Source of the DNA: Niebla homalea
Taxonomy: Eukaryota; Ascomycota; Lecanoromycetes; Lecanorales; Ramalinaceae
Direction: 5' to 3'
Length of the DNA: 64,000 nt
Assembly (NCBI GenBank): GCA_019925105.1
Contig: JAHGAU010000036.1
Location: 496,001-560,000 of the forward strand
Below the pieces are notes generated by a model, which did not search any database, had not been told where the DNA came from, and was given only the letters and a program-made list of their open reading frames with translations. Within the stretch, counting starts at the first letter, position 1. Each line of letters opens with the position of its first letter. Of the stretch, positions 47,958 through 59,777 are shown one piece after another. The position numbers and the translations under genes were made by a program.

Positions 47958-48359
47958 GTTATAAGCTTAATATTATATATTATTACGGCCACTTATTTAT
48001 TAATTAATTTAAAGGCGTAATTAATTATCCAAAAAGGCTTAGATCGAGTCCTTAAGGTTAATATATTATATATAAATTAAAAACAAAGAAGGAACCAAAG
48101 AATATAATAAGCTTATTACTCGTTATTCCTTTATACCCTTAAGATAAGCTTATATAAAGTTAAGCTTATTATTTTAAAAGACTAAAACTTATAACTTACC
48201 ATTATTAAAAATAAGGTTATTAAGTATTACGTTTAAGAGCTTATTAACCCCGTTTTTATAATTAAATTAATAAGCTTAAATAAGCTATTAAAACCAGTAT
48301 AACCCGTTATTATAGCGGACGAAGCGGTTAATATTAAAATATTAATAGCTTATAAAAAC

Positions 48360-51300
48360 GATATATAAGTATAAAAGCCAGAATTATAAGAATAAAAAGA
48401 GTAATATACGTTTTTTATTAAAATTAACGACTTTATATTCTTTATAATTAATAAAATAAACCTTATCTACCTTAAAGATATAAATTATTACCTATAGAAT
48501 TACTTATATACTCTTAAAATTAAGCTTATACCTTTAGATTCCGTACGCTTTTTAACGGTAAAAAAAGAATACTATAAAATTATAACGGGACTTAATTTTT
48601 ATTAAAATATTAAAGTATAACTTAATAAATATATTTATATATTTATAAAAGTTAAAAGTAATAATATCTTTAAAGCACTTAATAAAAAACGGGTATACCG
48701 TAATTTTATTAATATAATTAAGAAATAGGCTTTTATATTAATATAGCTTTATGAATTTAATATAAATAATTTAATTAACTTTTTAATCGCTTTTATTAAT
48801 CTTAAGGAGCAATTTCGAAATTATATACGGTATAATAATATAAAGAAATTAAGTCCGTTTTATTTAACTTTTATTATTAATAAAAATCAAAATAATATTA
48901 AGAAAGATAATAAGCCTATATTTAAAGGTAAAAATATTAAGTTAAAAGAATATTTTTATAATATTAAATATTAATTTAATAAGTATAATTATTTATATAT
49001 AAACCGACTTAATTAACCTATTAACTTTAAACCCAATCCTATATTTAAAAGATAAGTAAATAATAAACTTAAAGATATTAAGATAAAAAAGAAAGTTAAT
49101 CGAGCTCTTAAGAAATCTAAAAACTTTAAGTTTAAATAAAATAATTTATTTATACCGGTTTAAAACGATAATAATAACTTTAATATATTTAATATAGGAT
49201 AAGAATCTTATATATTATAATTATTATAGATTTTGGATTATAACTTAAGTTCTTATATTTATAATAAAATAATAAAAAATCGTTTTATTAAAAAAATAGA
49301 TAAAAAGAATAATATTATTATCATTAATAATAATAACCTTAAAGTTATTACTTATAGAAAAATTAAAATAAATATCGATACCCCTAAAAGTAATAGTTTT
49401 ATTATACTTTATAACGTTACGTATATACTTAACTTTATAGTTAACGTCATATTTAATATTATCCTTATAAATAAAGATATTTATTTTAATATTAAACGTT
49501 ATTACCTTTATAGTAATAAATAGATAAGAATGCTAATTAAAAGGATCGGTAAACATTACGTACTTAAAGATAATACCAAATAAGTCGACGTTATATTTAT
49601 AACCGGTAAACCTATCGTTAAATTAATAACTATAAATTAATGGTATTAGTTCCTTATATACGCTATTAACGAAGCAATTTAATATTTTCAATAAGCAGTT
49701 AAGGGGGTAGAGATTATTAACGATACTAAAGCCTTAAATATAAATAATTATGAAAACTATATTTTATTAAAAGCTTACCGGATCGTATCGAAATCCACAT
49801 ATAAAGCAGAAATATTAATAAAGTTTTTCTTTCAAATTACTTATAACCTTATATAAATAAGTATAACGATGAATTAAGATTAATAAATATTATATATCGC
49901 TTACTCTAAATACGATTTCTAAATAGTATATACTTATAAATATAAGTCTAAAGCAACAGATATCCTACGGAAGGTTATTAAAACGATTAAAATACGATAT
50001 TAATATAATATAGCCTTTATTTAATTAAACGGAGAAAAATCCTTAGGATCTGAATTTAATAACCTTATCGATAAGCTTAATATTACCTTTAAGTCGTTAA
50101 TACTATATACCGTAATATAAAACGGTTACTTAGAATAAAAAGGTAGTCTATTAACTATAAAAGTAAGGGCTATAAGGCTATAAGTAAAACTTCCTTAATT
50201 CCTATGGTTATAAATCGTATAAACGGCCGGTTTCCTTATAAATCGAATATTAATAAGAAAGTATTTATAGGCTATATTATTCGAGAAGGCTACCGGTTTA
50301 AAGCCAAACCTTCAATACCTTAAATAGTACGGCTATAAGGCTTATTTACTTAATAAATTAATCCTTAAGAAAGAGAAATTGGCAGTAAGAGTATATATTG
50401 GTTTCCTTATTGGCTATAATGATATTAATATCTATAAAATATAGATACTTAACTAAAAGAAAGTAATTTATATAAGAGACGTTTTCTTTAAAGAGAATAA
50501 ATTCTATAAGGCCGATAAGATTGATTTAGCTTAACTTAAAAAGGAACCTTTTTTTTATTTAATTAATATCTTAAAAATAGATATATCTTATATTATTATT
50601 AAGCTATTATTAAATAGCGAGGACGAAAAGGAATTTATAAATAATACCGTTAGTCCTATATAAAAAGGAAAAGGAAAAGAATAATAAAAGGATTATCTAT
50701 CCTTACCGACTTTAATATCAATAAACTATAATATAACGTCTAAGAATAACGACGGAGACGGTAACGGTAACGGTAACGGTAACGATAATGGTAATAAACC
50801 ACCAACTTTACCATTAAATCCACCGTTAACTCCATTAGCTTTATTAGCTTTAAAGTTAAGAAAGAAAGATATTAATAAATCCGACTTCGATATAAGTAAT
50901 ATTATTAAAAGAAAAAAAGCTATAAAAGGTATAAAGAAAGCGAGTTATATTACAGCTTTTACTTTAACTATAAATGGATTAAAGCTATTATATTACGCAG
51001 TATTTATTGCTTTTTTATTATTTTATAAACTATATAAGAAGGACGAGAAGTTATTATTTTCTTTATTAAAAATAAGTATGCTTTACCGTAATACCCTACC
51101 TATTAAGCTAAAACATTATCGTTATATATTAAAATACTTATACGCTGCGGGTTTTAAGTCAATAATCGAAGTAAAGCTTAAAGCTCTTAAAGAGAAGGGT
51201 ATATAAGAAGAGGTCCCACTCGAGTATATTGAAAAAGCGGACAAAACATTAATACCCACCACCTAAGTATTCAAATATAAATTTAACGATAAAGGGTATC

Positions 51301-52950
51301 TCACCAAGTACAAAGCGAGACTTTATACAAGGGGTAATTTGCAAAAGACTGATCAAGACATATTTGCCGCCACCCTGGCAATCAGGGTACTTAAGGTACT
51401 TATGGCCATAGTAGCCGTATTCGATTTGGACACGAGATAGTGGGACGCCGTTAATACGTTTATAAACAGCGAGATAAACGAACCTATATATATCTAATCA
51501 CCAGAAGGGTATAGAAATAAAGGTTTATTCCTCTTACTTTAAGCTTTATATAAGCTTAAATAATTATTAACTTTATAATTTAAAAATCTCTTAAAAACCT
51601 TAATGGATTTAAGCTTAAAATAAATCCCGGAAATCGAATATCTCTTTATTAATAATTATATAATGGTTTTCTTCTTTATAAATAATATCGTTATTATTTA
51701 CGATCGTAAGTATAATTAAAAAGTAAATAACTTTTAAAATAAATTCTTTAATATCTATAAAATAAGAAATTTAAATAAAATAAAGTAATTCTTAAGGATA
51801 AAAATAATACGAAATTAATTAAGTTAAGAAATCCGTTTATATTAAAATAATTATATTAATAAGCTTATAATAAAATTTAATATTATAATAAGTCGTATTC
51901 TTAAAGTATCTTTACGGAATACCGAAGCTTTTACCAAAAATACCGGGTAAGTTTTACCTTAAAAGATTTATATATATTAATAATTTATTGGCTTTATTAA
52001 TTTTACGGCCGTTACGACTCGGACGGATATTATGTATTTAACGTTTAAGTTATCTAAGTTCCTTATAAATCCGTTAAAATAACACTTAAAAGTAGTTATA
52101 AGGGTATTATAATACCTTATATATATTAAGTACTATATTATTATATATAACGGGAAAATCATTAATCTATATATCGTTTTTATAATATCCTTAAATACGT
52201 TATTTATTAACGATCTTAAGATATAATATAGCTTATAAGGCTATGTTTTTAAGCTCTTTAAAGGCTTAATTAATTAAAAAGTAATAAAGTAAAAAACGGT
52301 AATAATAAGCTTTATTAAAGTTAAGCTTTTTAACCTTATTTTAATAACGAAAAAATTAATATAATAAAACCGTTTCTTTAAGTTAATTATATTAGACTTA
52401 TCTTATTTATTAAAGATTAAATATAATAATACTTAAATAATTTATATAGTTTAAGGAATAAACTCTTAATTTACTATAAAACTCCGTTATATAAATCTAT
52501 ATCACTATTAACTATAATAAGAATATTAGAAGAAAACGATTAATATTAAATATATATTTATAATAAAAATATTAACGGACGGTTTTATAAAGCTTTTATT
52601 ATTATAAAAATATAAGGAATTTATAAAGCTTTTAAGCCTTAAAGATAATAAACCCTTAAACGACCCCGTATTATAATATAACTTAGAAAAACCCCGGAAA
52701 TATCATTTTTAAGAGATTTAACTTTTAAAAATTTACGATTATAAACCGGGTATATAATAATCTTTCTGGGTTCCTTTATTTTTACGATTTCCTTAATTTT
52801 TAACTTTTCTCGGCGTATACTTAATAATAATTACTTAATAAGATTATTTAAATCGGTGCCTGAAGCTTAAACGAATATATATAAAGCTCCGGAGTAGCTT
52901 AAAATATAAAGGTCTTATTGTTATTATTATTCTTAAGGTTACCGATTTCT
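48360..52950 (+). pseudogene. copia 3 gag-pol remnant
   Basis: gag at about 48360-49200. A protease stretch with an uninterrupted frame at 49233-49523 (MDYNLSSYIYN..., the catalytic region with Gly and His lost). Integrase at about 49620-50480. A short Pro-rich linker with GGTAAC repeats at 50755-50860. RT from 51180: the island 51270-51480 reads VFKYKFNDKGYLTKYKARLY then FAATLAIRVLKVL, classic copia RT. The catalytic FINNI has Asp-Asp turned to Asn-Asn at 51681-51686. RNase H lies at about 52170-52640, with a TINIKYIFIIKILTDGFIK block standing for the family's T.M.AD..TK end. Confidence 0.87.
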
Positions 52951-53098
52951 TCTTAACTTTTTAATTTTTTAACTTTAAATTTAAAACGTATTTTTTATTT
53001 ATAATAATTACGGTATATTAACAATTAAGAGGTAGCCATAATAAGGGTATTTAGGATCTATATTATCATCGTAATAATATTACGATTTTAAAAAGGTA

Positions 53099-53319
53099 TA
53101 TTAACCTGGGTATAAACATAATAATAATATTATATAAAGTGTTATTAAGCCGTTATGCGAGCGGTATTAAGACATTATTATAGCGTGTATAAATATCATT
53201 ACCTAGCCGTATATCGCATATTACCCGGGTATTTCATACAAATAGCACCATACTTCCTAAATAGATAATATACAATCCATATATATATCATCCCCTCTCA
53301 GGCGTCCATGCGTTTGACA
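53099..53319 (+). repeat. 3' LTR of copia 3
   Basis: Starts in its mutated form TATTAACCTGGGTATAAACA and ends clean (CTCTCAGGCGTCCATGCGTT then TGACA). It is followed by TSD AATAT and by the remaining part of element B (53325-53419). Confidence 0.9.
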
Positions 53320-53324
53320 AATAT

Positions 53325-53419
53325 ATTTATTCTTTAGCCCCGGAGCCGCTTTTAGTAATGGAGACTTCAACCTTACCGTCGTAACGAAGGCGTTGCGATC
53401 TTCCTTTTTATGGTGTATT
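53325..53419 (-). other. 5' leader piece of element B beyond copia 3
   Basis: About 95 bp between the copia 3 TSD and the right LTR of B. On the - strand it starts the B transcript region and is relatively clean (AGCCCCGGAGCCGC as read on +). It would join 47731 once copia 3 is removed. Confidence 0.6.
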
Positions 53420-53581
53420 TATTATATATAATATACGCATATTAAGAGCTTATCGGGCACTAATATTAAAAGGGTATAGTAACTTGGCGCGCACATTTAT
53501 ATTACGTACCTTCATAGCTAGGTAGACAATCATCATACATATTACACCCACATTTTACCTCAGTACTCTTAGTACCTGACA
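53420..53581 (-). repeat. right LTR of element B
   Basis: Inner start is RIP-mutated (TATTATATATAATATACGCA) and the outer end is clean (CATTTTACCTCAGTACTCTT) and ends CTGACA, followed by the TSD GATCT. Confidence 0.85.
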
Positions 53582-53586
53582 GATCT

Positions 53587-56500
53587 TTAGGATTTAAATT
53601 TAATAACTTTATTAACGAGCTTAATATTATTTTTAAGTTATTAATATTATATACCGTTATATAAAATAATTATTTAAAATGAAAAAATAGTTTATTAATT
53701 ATAAAAGTAAAAGCTATAAGACTATAAGTAAAACTTTTTTAATTCCTATAGTTATAAATCGTATAAACGGCCGGTTTCCTTATAAATTAAATACCAATAA
53801 GAAAGTATTTATAGGCTATAGTATTTAAGAAAATTACCGGCTTAAAGTTAAACCTTTAATATTCTAAATAGTATAACTATAAAGTTTATTTACTTAATAA
53901 ATCGATCCTTAAGAAAAAGAAATTAATAATAAGAATATATATTAATTTCCTTATTAATTAAAATAATATTAATATTTATAATATATAGATACTTAATTAA
54001 AAAAAGTAATTTATATAAGGGACGTTTTCTTTAAAGAGAATAAGTTCTATAAAGCCAATAAGATTAACTTAATTTAACTTAAAAAAAAAGCCGTTTTTTT
54101 ATTTAATTAATATCCTAAAAATAAATATATTTTATATTATTATTAAGTTATTATTAAATAATAAAGAAAAAAAGGAATTTATAAATAATACCGTTAGCCT
54201 TATATAAAAGGGAAAAGAAAAAAAATAATAAGAAAATTATTTATCCATATTAACTTTAATATTAATAAATTACGATACGGTATTTAAGAATAACGACGGA
54301 GGAGATAAAAGAGACGGTAACGGTAACGGTGGCGGTAATAGACCACCAACTTTATTATTAGATCCACCATTAGCTTTATTAACTTTATTAACTTTAAAGT
54401 AGAAAAAGAAAGATAATAATAAATCCGACTTTAATATAAATAATATTATTAAAGGAAAAAAAGTTAATAGAAATATAAAGAAAGCAAGTTATATTATAGC
54501 CTTTATTTTAACTATAAATAAATTAAAGCTATTATATTATATAGTATTTATTATTTTTTTATTATTTTATAAGTTATATAAAAAGGATAAAAAGTTATCT
54601 CCTTCCCTATTAAAAATAAATATATTTTACCGTAATACTTTACTTACTGAATTAAAATATTATTATTATATGTTAAAATATTTATACGTTACGGGTTTTA
54701 AGTTAGTAACTAAAGTAAAGCTTAAAACTCTTGAAGAAAAGGGTATATAAGAAAAGGTTTTACTTGAATATATTAAAAACGCGGATAAAATATTAATATT
54801 TATTACTTAAGTATTTAAATATAAATTTAACGATAAAAAGTATCTTATTAAATATAAAGTTAAGCTTTATATAAGGGGTAATTTATAAAAGATTAAATAA
54901 GATATATTTACCGTTACTTTAATAATTAAGATTCTTAAGGTACTTATAATTATAATAATTATATTCAATTTAAATACAAAATAATAGAACGCCGTTAATA
55001 TATTTATAAATAATAAAATAAACGAACTTATATATATTAAATTATTAAAAGGGTATAAGAATAAAGGTTTATTCTTTTTACTTTAAACTTTATATAAGCT
55101 TAAATAATTATTAGCTTTATAATTTAAAAATCTCTTAAAAACCCTAATAAATTTAAACTTAAAATAAGTCCCGGAAATTAAATATTTCTTTATTAATAAC
55201 TATATAATGGTTTTCTTCTTTATAGATAATATCGTTATTATTTATAATTATAAGTATAATTAAAAAGTAAATAACTTTTAAAATAAATTCTTTAAAATTT
55301 ATAAAATAAGAAACCTAGGTAAAATAAAATAATTCTTAAATATAAAAATAATATAAGATCGATTATATTAAGAAATCTATTTATATTAAGATAACTATAT
55401 CGATAAGTTTATAGTAAAATTTAATATTATAATAAATCATACTTTTAAAATACTTCTATAGAATATTAAAACTTTTAGTAAAAATACCGGATAAGTTTTA
55501 CTTTAAGAGATTTATATATATTAATAGTTTATCGGCTTTATCAACTTTATAATTATTATAACTTAAACGGATATTACGTATTTAACGTTTAAGTTATTTA
55601 AGTTCCTTATAAATCCGTTAAAATAATACTTAGAAGTAATTATAAGGGTATTATAATACCTTTTATATATTAAGTATTATATTATTATATATAACGGGAA
55701 AATCATTAATCCGTATACCGTTTTTATAATATCCTTAAATATATTATTTATTAATAATTTTAAAATATAATATAGCTTATAAAATTATATTTTTAAGCCT
55801 TTTAAAAACTTAATTAATTAAAAAGTAATAAAGTAAAAAACGGTAATAATAAGCTTTATTAAAGCTAAGCTCTTTAACTTTACCGTTATAATAAAAATGT
55901 TAATATAATAAAATCGTTTCTTTAAGTTAATTATATTAGATTTATTTTACTTATTAAAGATTAAATATAATAATACTTAAATAATCCGTATAACTTAAGG
56001 GATAAACTCTTAGTTTATTATAAAACTCCGTTATATAAATATATATTATTATTAATTATAGTAAGAATATTAGAAGAAAACGATTAATATTAAGTATATA
56101 CCTATAATAAAGATATTAGCGGACAACCTTATAAAGCTTTTACCGTTATAAAAATATAAGGAATTTATAAAACTTTTAAAACTTAAAGACGATAAACCTT
56201 AAAACCCTATATTATAATATTATTTAAATATCCTTCGGAAACGTCATTTTTAAGAGATTTAATTCTTAAAAGTTTATAATTATAAATTAGATATACGATA
56301 ATTTTTCCGGGTTTATTTATTTTTACGATTTTATTAATTTTAACTTTTCTTAACGTATATTTAATAATAATTACTTAATAAGATTATTTAAGTTAATACT
56401 TAAAGCTTAATTAAATATATATAAAGCTCCGGAGTAACTTAAAATATAAAGGTCTTATTATTATTATTATTCTTAACGTTACCGATTTTTCCGATTTTTA

Positions 56501-56640
56501 TTAACTTTTTAATTTTTTAACTTTCAATTTAAAACGTACCTTTTATTTATAATAATTACGGTATATTAACAATTAAAAGGTAGCCATAATAAGGGTATCC
56601 AGGATTTATATTATTACCGTAATAATATTACGATCTTAAG
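53587..56640 (+). pseudogene. copia 2 integrase end, RT and RNase H
   Basis: Resumes exactly at the GATCT TSD (CTTTAGGATTTAAATTTAAT aligning with 50041). RT is at about 54760-55600. The catalytic motif FIDNI at 55219-55233 keeps the first Asp and has lost the second (codon 55228-55230). RNase H follows at about 55690-56200 and the sequence runs to the polypurine tract AAGGGGGTA at 56638-56646. The unexpanded Pro-rich linker is at 54335-54400. Confidence 0.82.
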
Positions 56641-56646
56641 GGGGTA

Positions 56647-56867
56647 TATTAGTTTGGGTATAATTATAGTAATAATGCTATATAAAGTGTTACTAAGCCG
56701 TTATATAAACGGTATTAAGATATTACTATAGTACGTATAGATATTATTACCTGGCCGTATACCTTATACCACCCGGATATTTCATACAGATAGCACCATA
56801 CTTCCTAGATAGATCATATGCAATCCACATATATATCATCCCCTCTTATACGTCCTTACGTCTGACA
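56647..56867 (+). repeat. 3' LTR of copia 2
   Basis: A 221-bp LTR. The start is RIP-mutated (TATTAGTTTGGGTATAAT for TGTCAGCCTGGGTGCAGG) and the last 100 bp or so are nearly clean (CATACAGATAGCACCATACT) and end CTGACA. A purine tract precedes it. Confidence 0.88.
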
Positions 56868-56952
56868 ATATTTATTAATTAATTATTAATTATTGGAAAT
56901 TAAGAAATAAAGAAAGATAATTATTTTTTTAAAACGTCTTAATTATAAAAGG

Positions 56953-57110
56953 TGTTAGCGCCTAGAGCTCAGCAAGCGCCTAGCGTATACCAAGCATACC
57001 AAGTACCGGCTTACTTAAGGGCTATGGCCAAGTAACGTAACCGTCTGAGCGGTAACTTTTGGAATTAAAGGCTTCAGGAGTTCGGGCCTTTTATACACGG
57101 GTATACGTAA
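56953..57110 (+). repeat. probable 5' LTR of element F
   Basis: TGTTAGCGCCTAGAGCTCAG opens a non-RIP island with CA, TG and palindromic stretches (ACCGTCTGAGCGGT, AAAGGC...GCCTTTT). The start TGTTAG is like that of element E. No second copy lies in the window, so the right limit is a guess. Confidence 0.5.
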
Positions 57111-57949
57111 TTATAATTAGGGTTAAAGTTATTATTACCAAAATTTAAGTTACCCTTAAGACCGGTTATTTAAGATAAACTTACGTTTAATTAATTTATA
57201 ATTCCTTAAGAATAAATTTATTTTTTAAATTTAAGTATTAAATTTATAATTATACTTTACATCTTTTATAAACCTCTTTTAATTAACCCCATTAACTATA
57301 AATTAGCGGATTTATTTAATATTTTAATTCTTCTTCTTTTTAAAGTAGAAAATTTAAAGTAAAATATATTTCTTTATTTTCCGGAACGATTTACGAAAAT
57401 AATTAATAATAAAAACGTTTAAGGATTAACTTAAAGATTAAGTTAAGAACCTCCTTTTAAAGGAAGTATCGTATTATATAAAGCGTTAATTAAATGTTAA
57501 ATTAACTTAAACCGCTTAAAATAAACGTAACTTTAACGTAATAAAGCTTTAATTAAAGCTTAAACGTTAAAACTTAAACGGAAAGTTAATTAATTAAAAA
57601 AGTAAAATCGAAACTCCTAAACGTTATTTTCTTTTCGCGGTTTTAATAATATTAACCGGGGTATTAAGAACCCCTTATTAAGGACGTATTACGCCGTTAC
57701 TTAATAAATTATAAGTATCTTTTTACTTTTTAAATATAATAAATCCTTTAAGTTAACTATTTTATTTAAATATACGGGTAAGTTTAAAGGTAAATATTAA
57801 CGGTAATTTATTATTATAAAAAAGTCTTTTTATTAAGCCCGGATTATATCTTAAACGATTATATTAAAATCGTATATTATTTATAATCTATTAATTATAT
57901 TATTTAAACCCGGACCCTTTTTTAATCCGGATTTTTACTTTTAAAAAGT

Positions 57950-58600
57950 TTAAAATTAAACTTATAAATTAAGTAATTAATTTAAAGAGCCGCCGGCTAT
58001 CTTATTATAAGCGTTATAAAGATATAAAATAACGGTTAAATTAAAAGGTTATTACTTTTTATAGTTATCTTAAAATAATTAAAGAAAACTTATTTATTTT
58101 ATTGAATAAATTTAAAACTTATATGCTTTTTATAAAGTTTTTATTAAACTTAAAGTCCAGAATTATTTCTACCGGAAACGTCCTAAATACTTATAACGTT
58201 ATTATTATAACGGTTATTATATAAAAGGGAAACTTAAAACGTTTTATTATAACCGCTATCATTAACGTTAACCGTTTAATTAATAAAAATAAATCTTTTA
58301 ATAATAAAGTATTAAGGCTTAAGAACGATAGCGTAAAGCTGGCTCGTCCCGTTAAAATTAATAACTAACGCGGTAAGAAACGTAAAGCTAAATTAAAACT
58401 TAATTTAACGTATAAGAATCTTAAATATTATATTTATTATAAAAAAAGTTATATTTCGTTTAATTATTTTAAAAAAAATAACGTTAAAGTTATAACTATA
58501 AGTATTACGAATAAGAAGCACGTTAAATTAAAAAACGTTAACGTTTTAACGGTATTTTAAGGCCGGAATTAAAATAAAGATTAATAAAGGTTAACTTTAC
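57950..58600 (+). pseudogene. element F gag end with zinc knuckle
   Basis: A basic, Asn/Lys/Arg-rich region ends in a knuckle at 58423-58473 reading KYYIYYKKSYISFNYFK. All four ligands of C-x2-C-x4-H-x4-C have become Tyr. The region 57110-57950 upstream should be the rest of gag and has no recognisable motif. From 58600 to about 59150 the protease is expected and could not be pinned to a motif. Confidence 0.65.
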
Positions 58601-59179
58601 CTTTTATATTAAAGGTTAAATAAGGCTTAAGGGTAATTAATAATTACTTATAATATTATTAAATATAGGAATTTAAATAAATTTAATTTCATAACGGTTT
58701 ATAATCCAATAAGACTTATAGCTTACCCCCGTTATTTTACCGTAAGTTAAATTGCTTAATAATAATAAGGTTTATTATTATAAGGTTTATTAACTATAGT
58801 ATAATTTAATTAATAATTAAAAATAAGCGAAGCTATATAAGATATTTTTTTATATTATAAATTAAGACGGATTAAATATAATTCTGGGTTTCTTTATATT
58901 AAAGTTTTTCGAAATTATACTTAATTTAACGGTTAATTAATAGCGTTTTAAGGTTAAATTTAATAACCTATAAATTAATAACATTTAAGAGTTTAATTAA
59001 ACTTTAATAAAGATTAATAATATCTTTATAATTATATATATTAATATAATAATAACGCCCTTAAAAGAGGTACCGTAAGGCTTTATTTAAGGTTTTATAA
59101 ATATAATTATAGTATAAGAATCTATTAATTCAACTATTCTATAGGAATTAAACGATTATATAAATATCTTTTTTAATAA

Positions 59180-59777
59180 GATAGTTAATACTTTATTTAA
59201 GTTAAAAAAGGGTAATTATATAATTAATTTAAATAAAAAAGAGTTACTTTATAAACCTTTATATAACCTATTTAGGATTAAGTAAGTAAGCTCCGGCGGT
59301 ATCTTAATAATGTTTTAACCCGGGGTTGGATTCGTTACTTAACGTCCCCTATAGGTACCCCTATCCTTTTCATTTTAAAAAAGGATAACGGCCTTTATCT
59401 TTATATAGATTACCGGGGTTTAAATACGGTTACGGTTAAAAATCGATACTTATTACCTTTAATTATTAAGACTCTTAACCGGCTAAATAGCTCCTTACGG
59501 TTTATTAAGTTGGATTTTAAGGATACTTATTACCGGCTTTAAATTAAGTAAAGTAATAAATAGAAAACAGCGTTCTATATATATTATAATTATTTTAAGT
59601 ATTTAATTATATTATTTAAACTAATTAATACTTTAACGACTTTTTAAATTTATATTAATCGAGCCCTTATTAATCTTATCGACGTAATCTATATAGTTTA
59701 TCTTAACGATATCCTTATTTTTAATAAAAAGCCAGCGGATTATTAACGTTATATTAAATAAGTCTTTAATTAACTAT
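59180..59777 (+). pseudogene. element F reverse transcriptase, N-terminal part
   Basis: Blocks in order: NYIINLNKKELLYKPLYNL (59215-59275); after a shift or break, GWIRYLTSP and PILFILKKDNG (59325-59395); YIDYRGLNTVTVKNRYLLPL (about 59400-59460); FIKLDFKDTYYRL (about 59500-59540); KTAFYIYYNYFKYLIILFKL (about 59565-59625); and the catalytic VYLNDILIFNKKPADY at 59696-59743, in which the first Asp of YLDD is Asn (59705-59707) and the second is intact. Fewer stops than in the other elements. Truncated by the LINE at 59778. Confidence 0.85.

Larger units (their letters stand above)
47737..53319 (+). mobile_element. Ty1/copia element, copia 3, full length
   Basis: 5583 bp between a 5-bp TSD AATAT (47732-47736 and 53320-53324), with 221-bp LTRs at 47737-47957 and 53099-53319. 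It contains the full gag-pol order of the family. It is inserted in element B, so it is among the youngest insertions by nesting, yet most of it is RIP-mutated. An interior island at 51200-51490 is not. Confidence 0.92.
46452..53581 (-). mobile_element. non-autonomous LTR element B (1.54 kb net), split by copia 3
   Basis: A pair of 162-bp LTRs (46452-46613 and 53420-53581) with ends TGTTAT...CTGACA and a 5-bp TSD GATCT (46447-46451 and 53582-53586) define it. Copia 3 (47737-53319, TSD AATAT) sits inside. Without copia 3 it is about 1542 bp, with only 1.2 kb between LTRs. It is therefore too small for gag-pol and must have moved with help. Its likely coding strand is - (see the ORF entry). Confidence 0.82.
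43235..56867 (+). mobile_element. Ty1/copia element, copia 2 (5'-truncated, split twice)
   Basis: Three parts: 43235-43411, 44974-46451 and 53587-56867, joined precisely when B' (TSD ATACG) and B (TSD GATCT) are removed. The left end corresponds to position 32413 of copia 1, so the 5' LTR and leader (about 640 bp) are missing. The right end is a complete 3' LTR. Net length is about 4.9 kb. All coding parts are RIP-mutated. Confidence 0.87.
56953..59777 (+). mobile_element. Ty3/gypsy element F (3'-truncated by LINE insertion)
   Basis: Starts at TGTTAGCGCC with a clean, G+C-rich stretch to about 57110 that is probably a 5' LTR, then gag with a zinc knuckle, protease and RT on the + strand. It breaks off in the RT at the (TTGA)n tail of a - strand LINE. 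The rest would lie beyond the window. The RT is closely related to that of element E. Confidence 0.78.

Noticed and set aside
31775..56867. Copia 1 and copia 2 as two halves of one element
   Set aside because: They overlap over most of gag-pol (32413-36317 equals parts of 43235-46451 and 53587-55690) and so are separate copies.
57045..57105. tRNA-like stretch (A-box-like TGAGCGGTAACT, B-box-like GAGTTCGGGCC)
   Set aside because: No cloverleaf with correct stems could be drawn; it lies within the probable LTR of element F.
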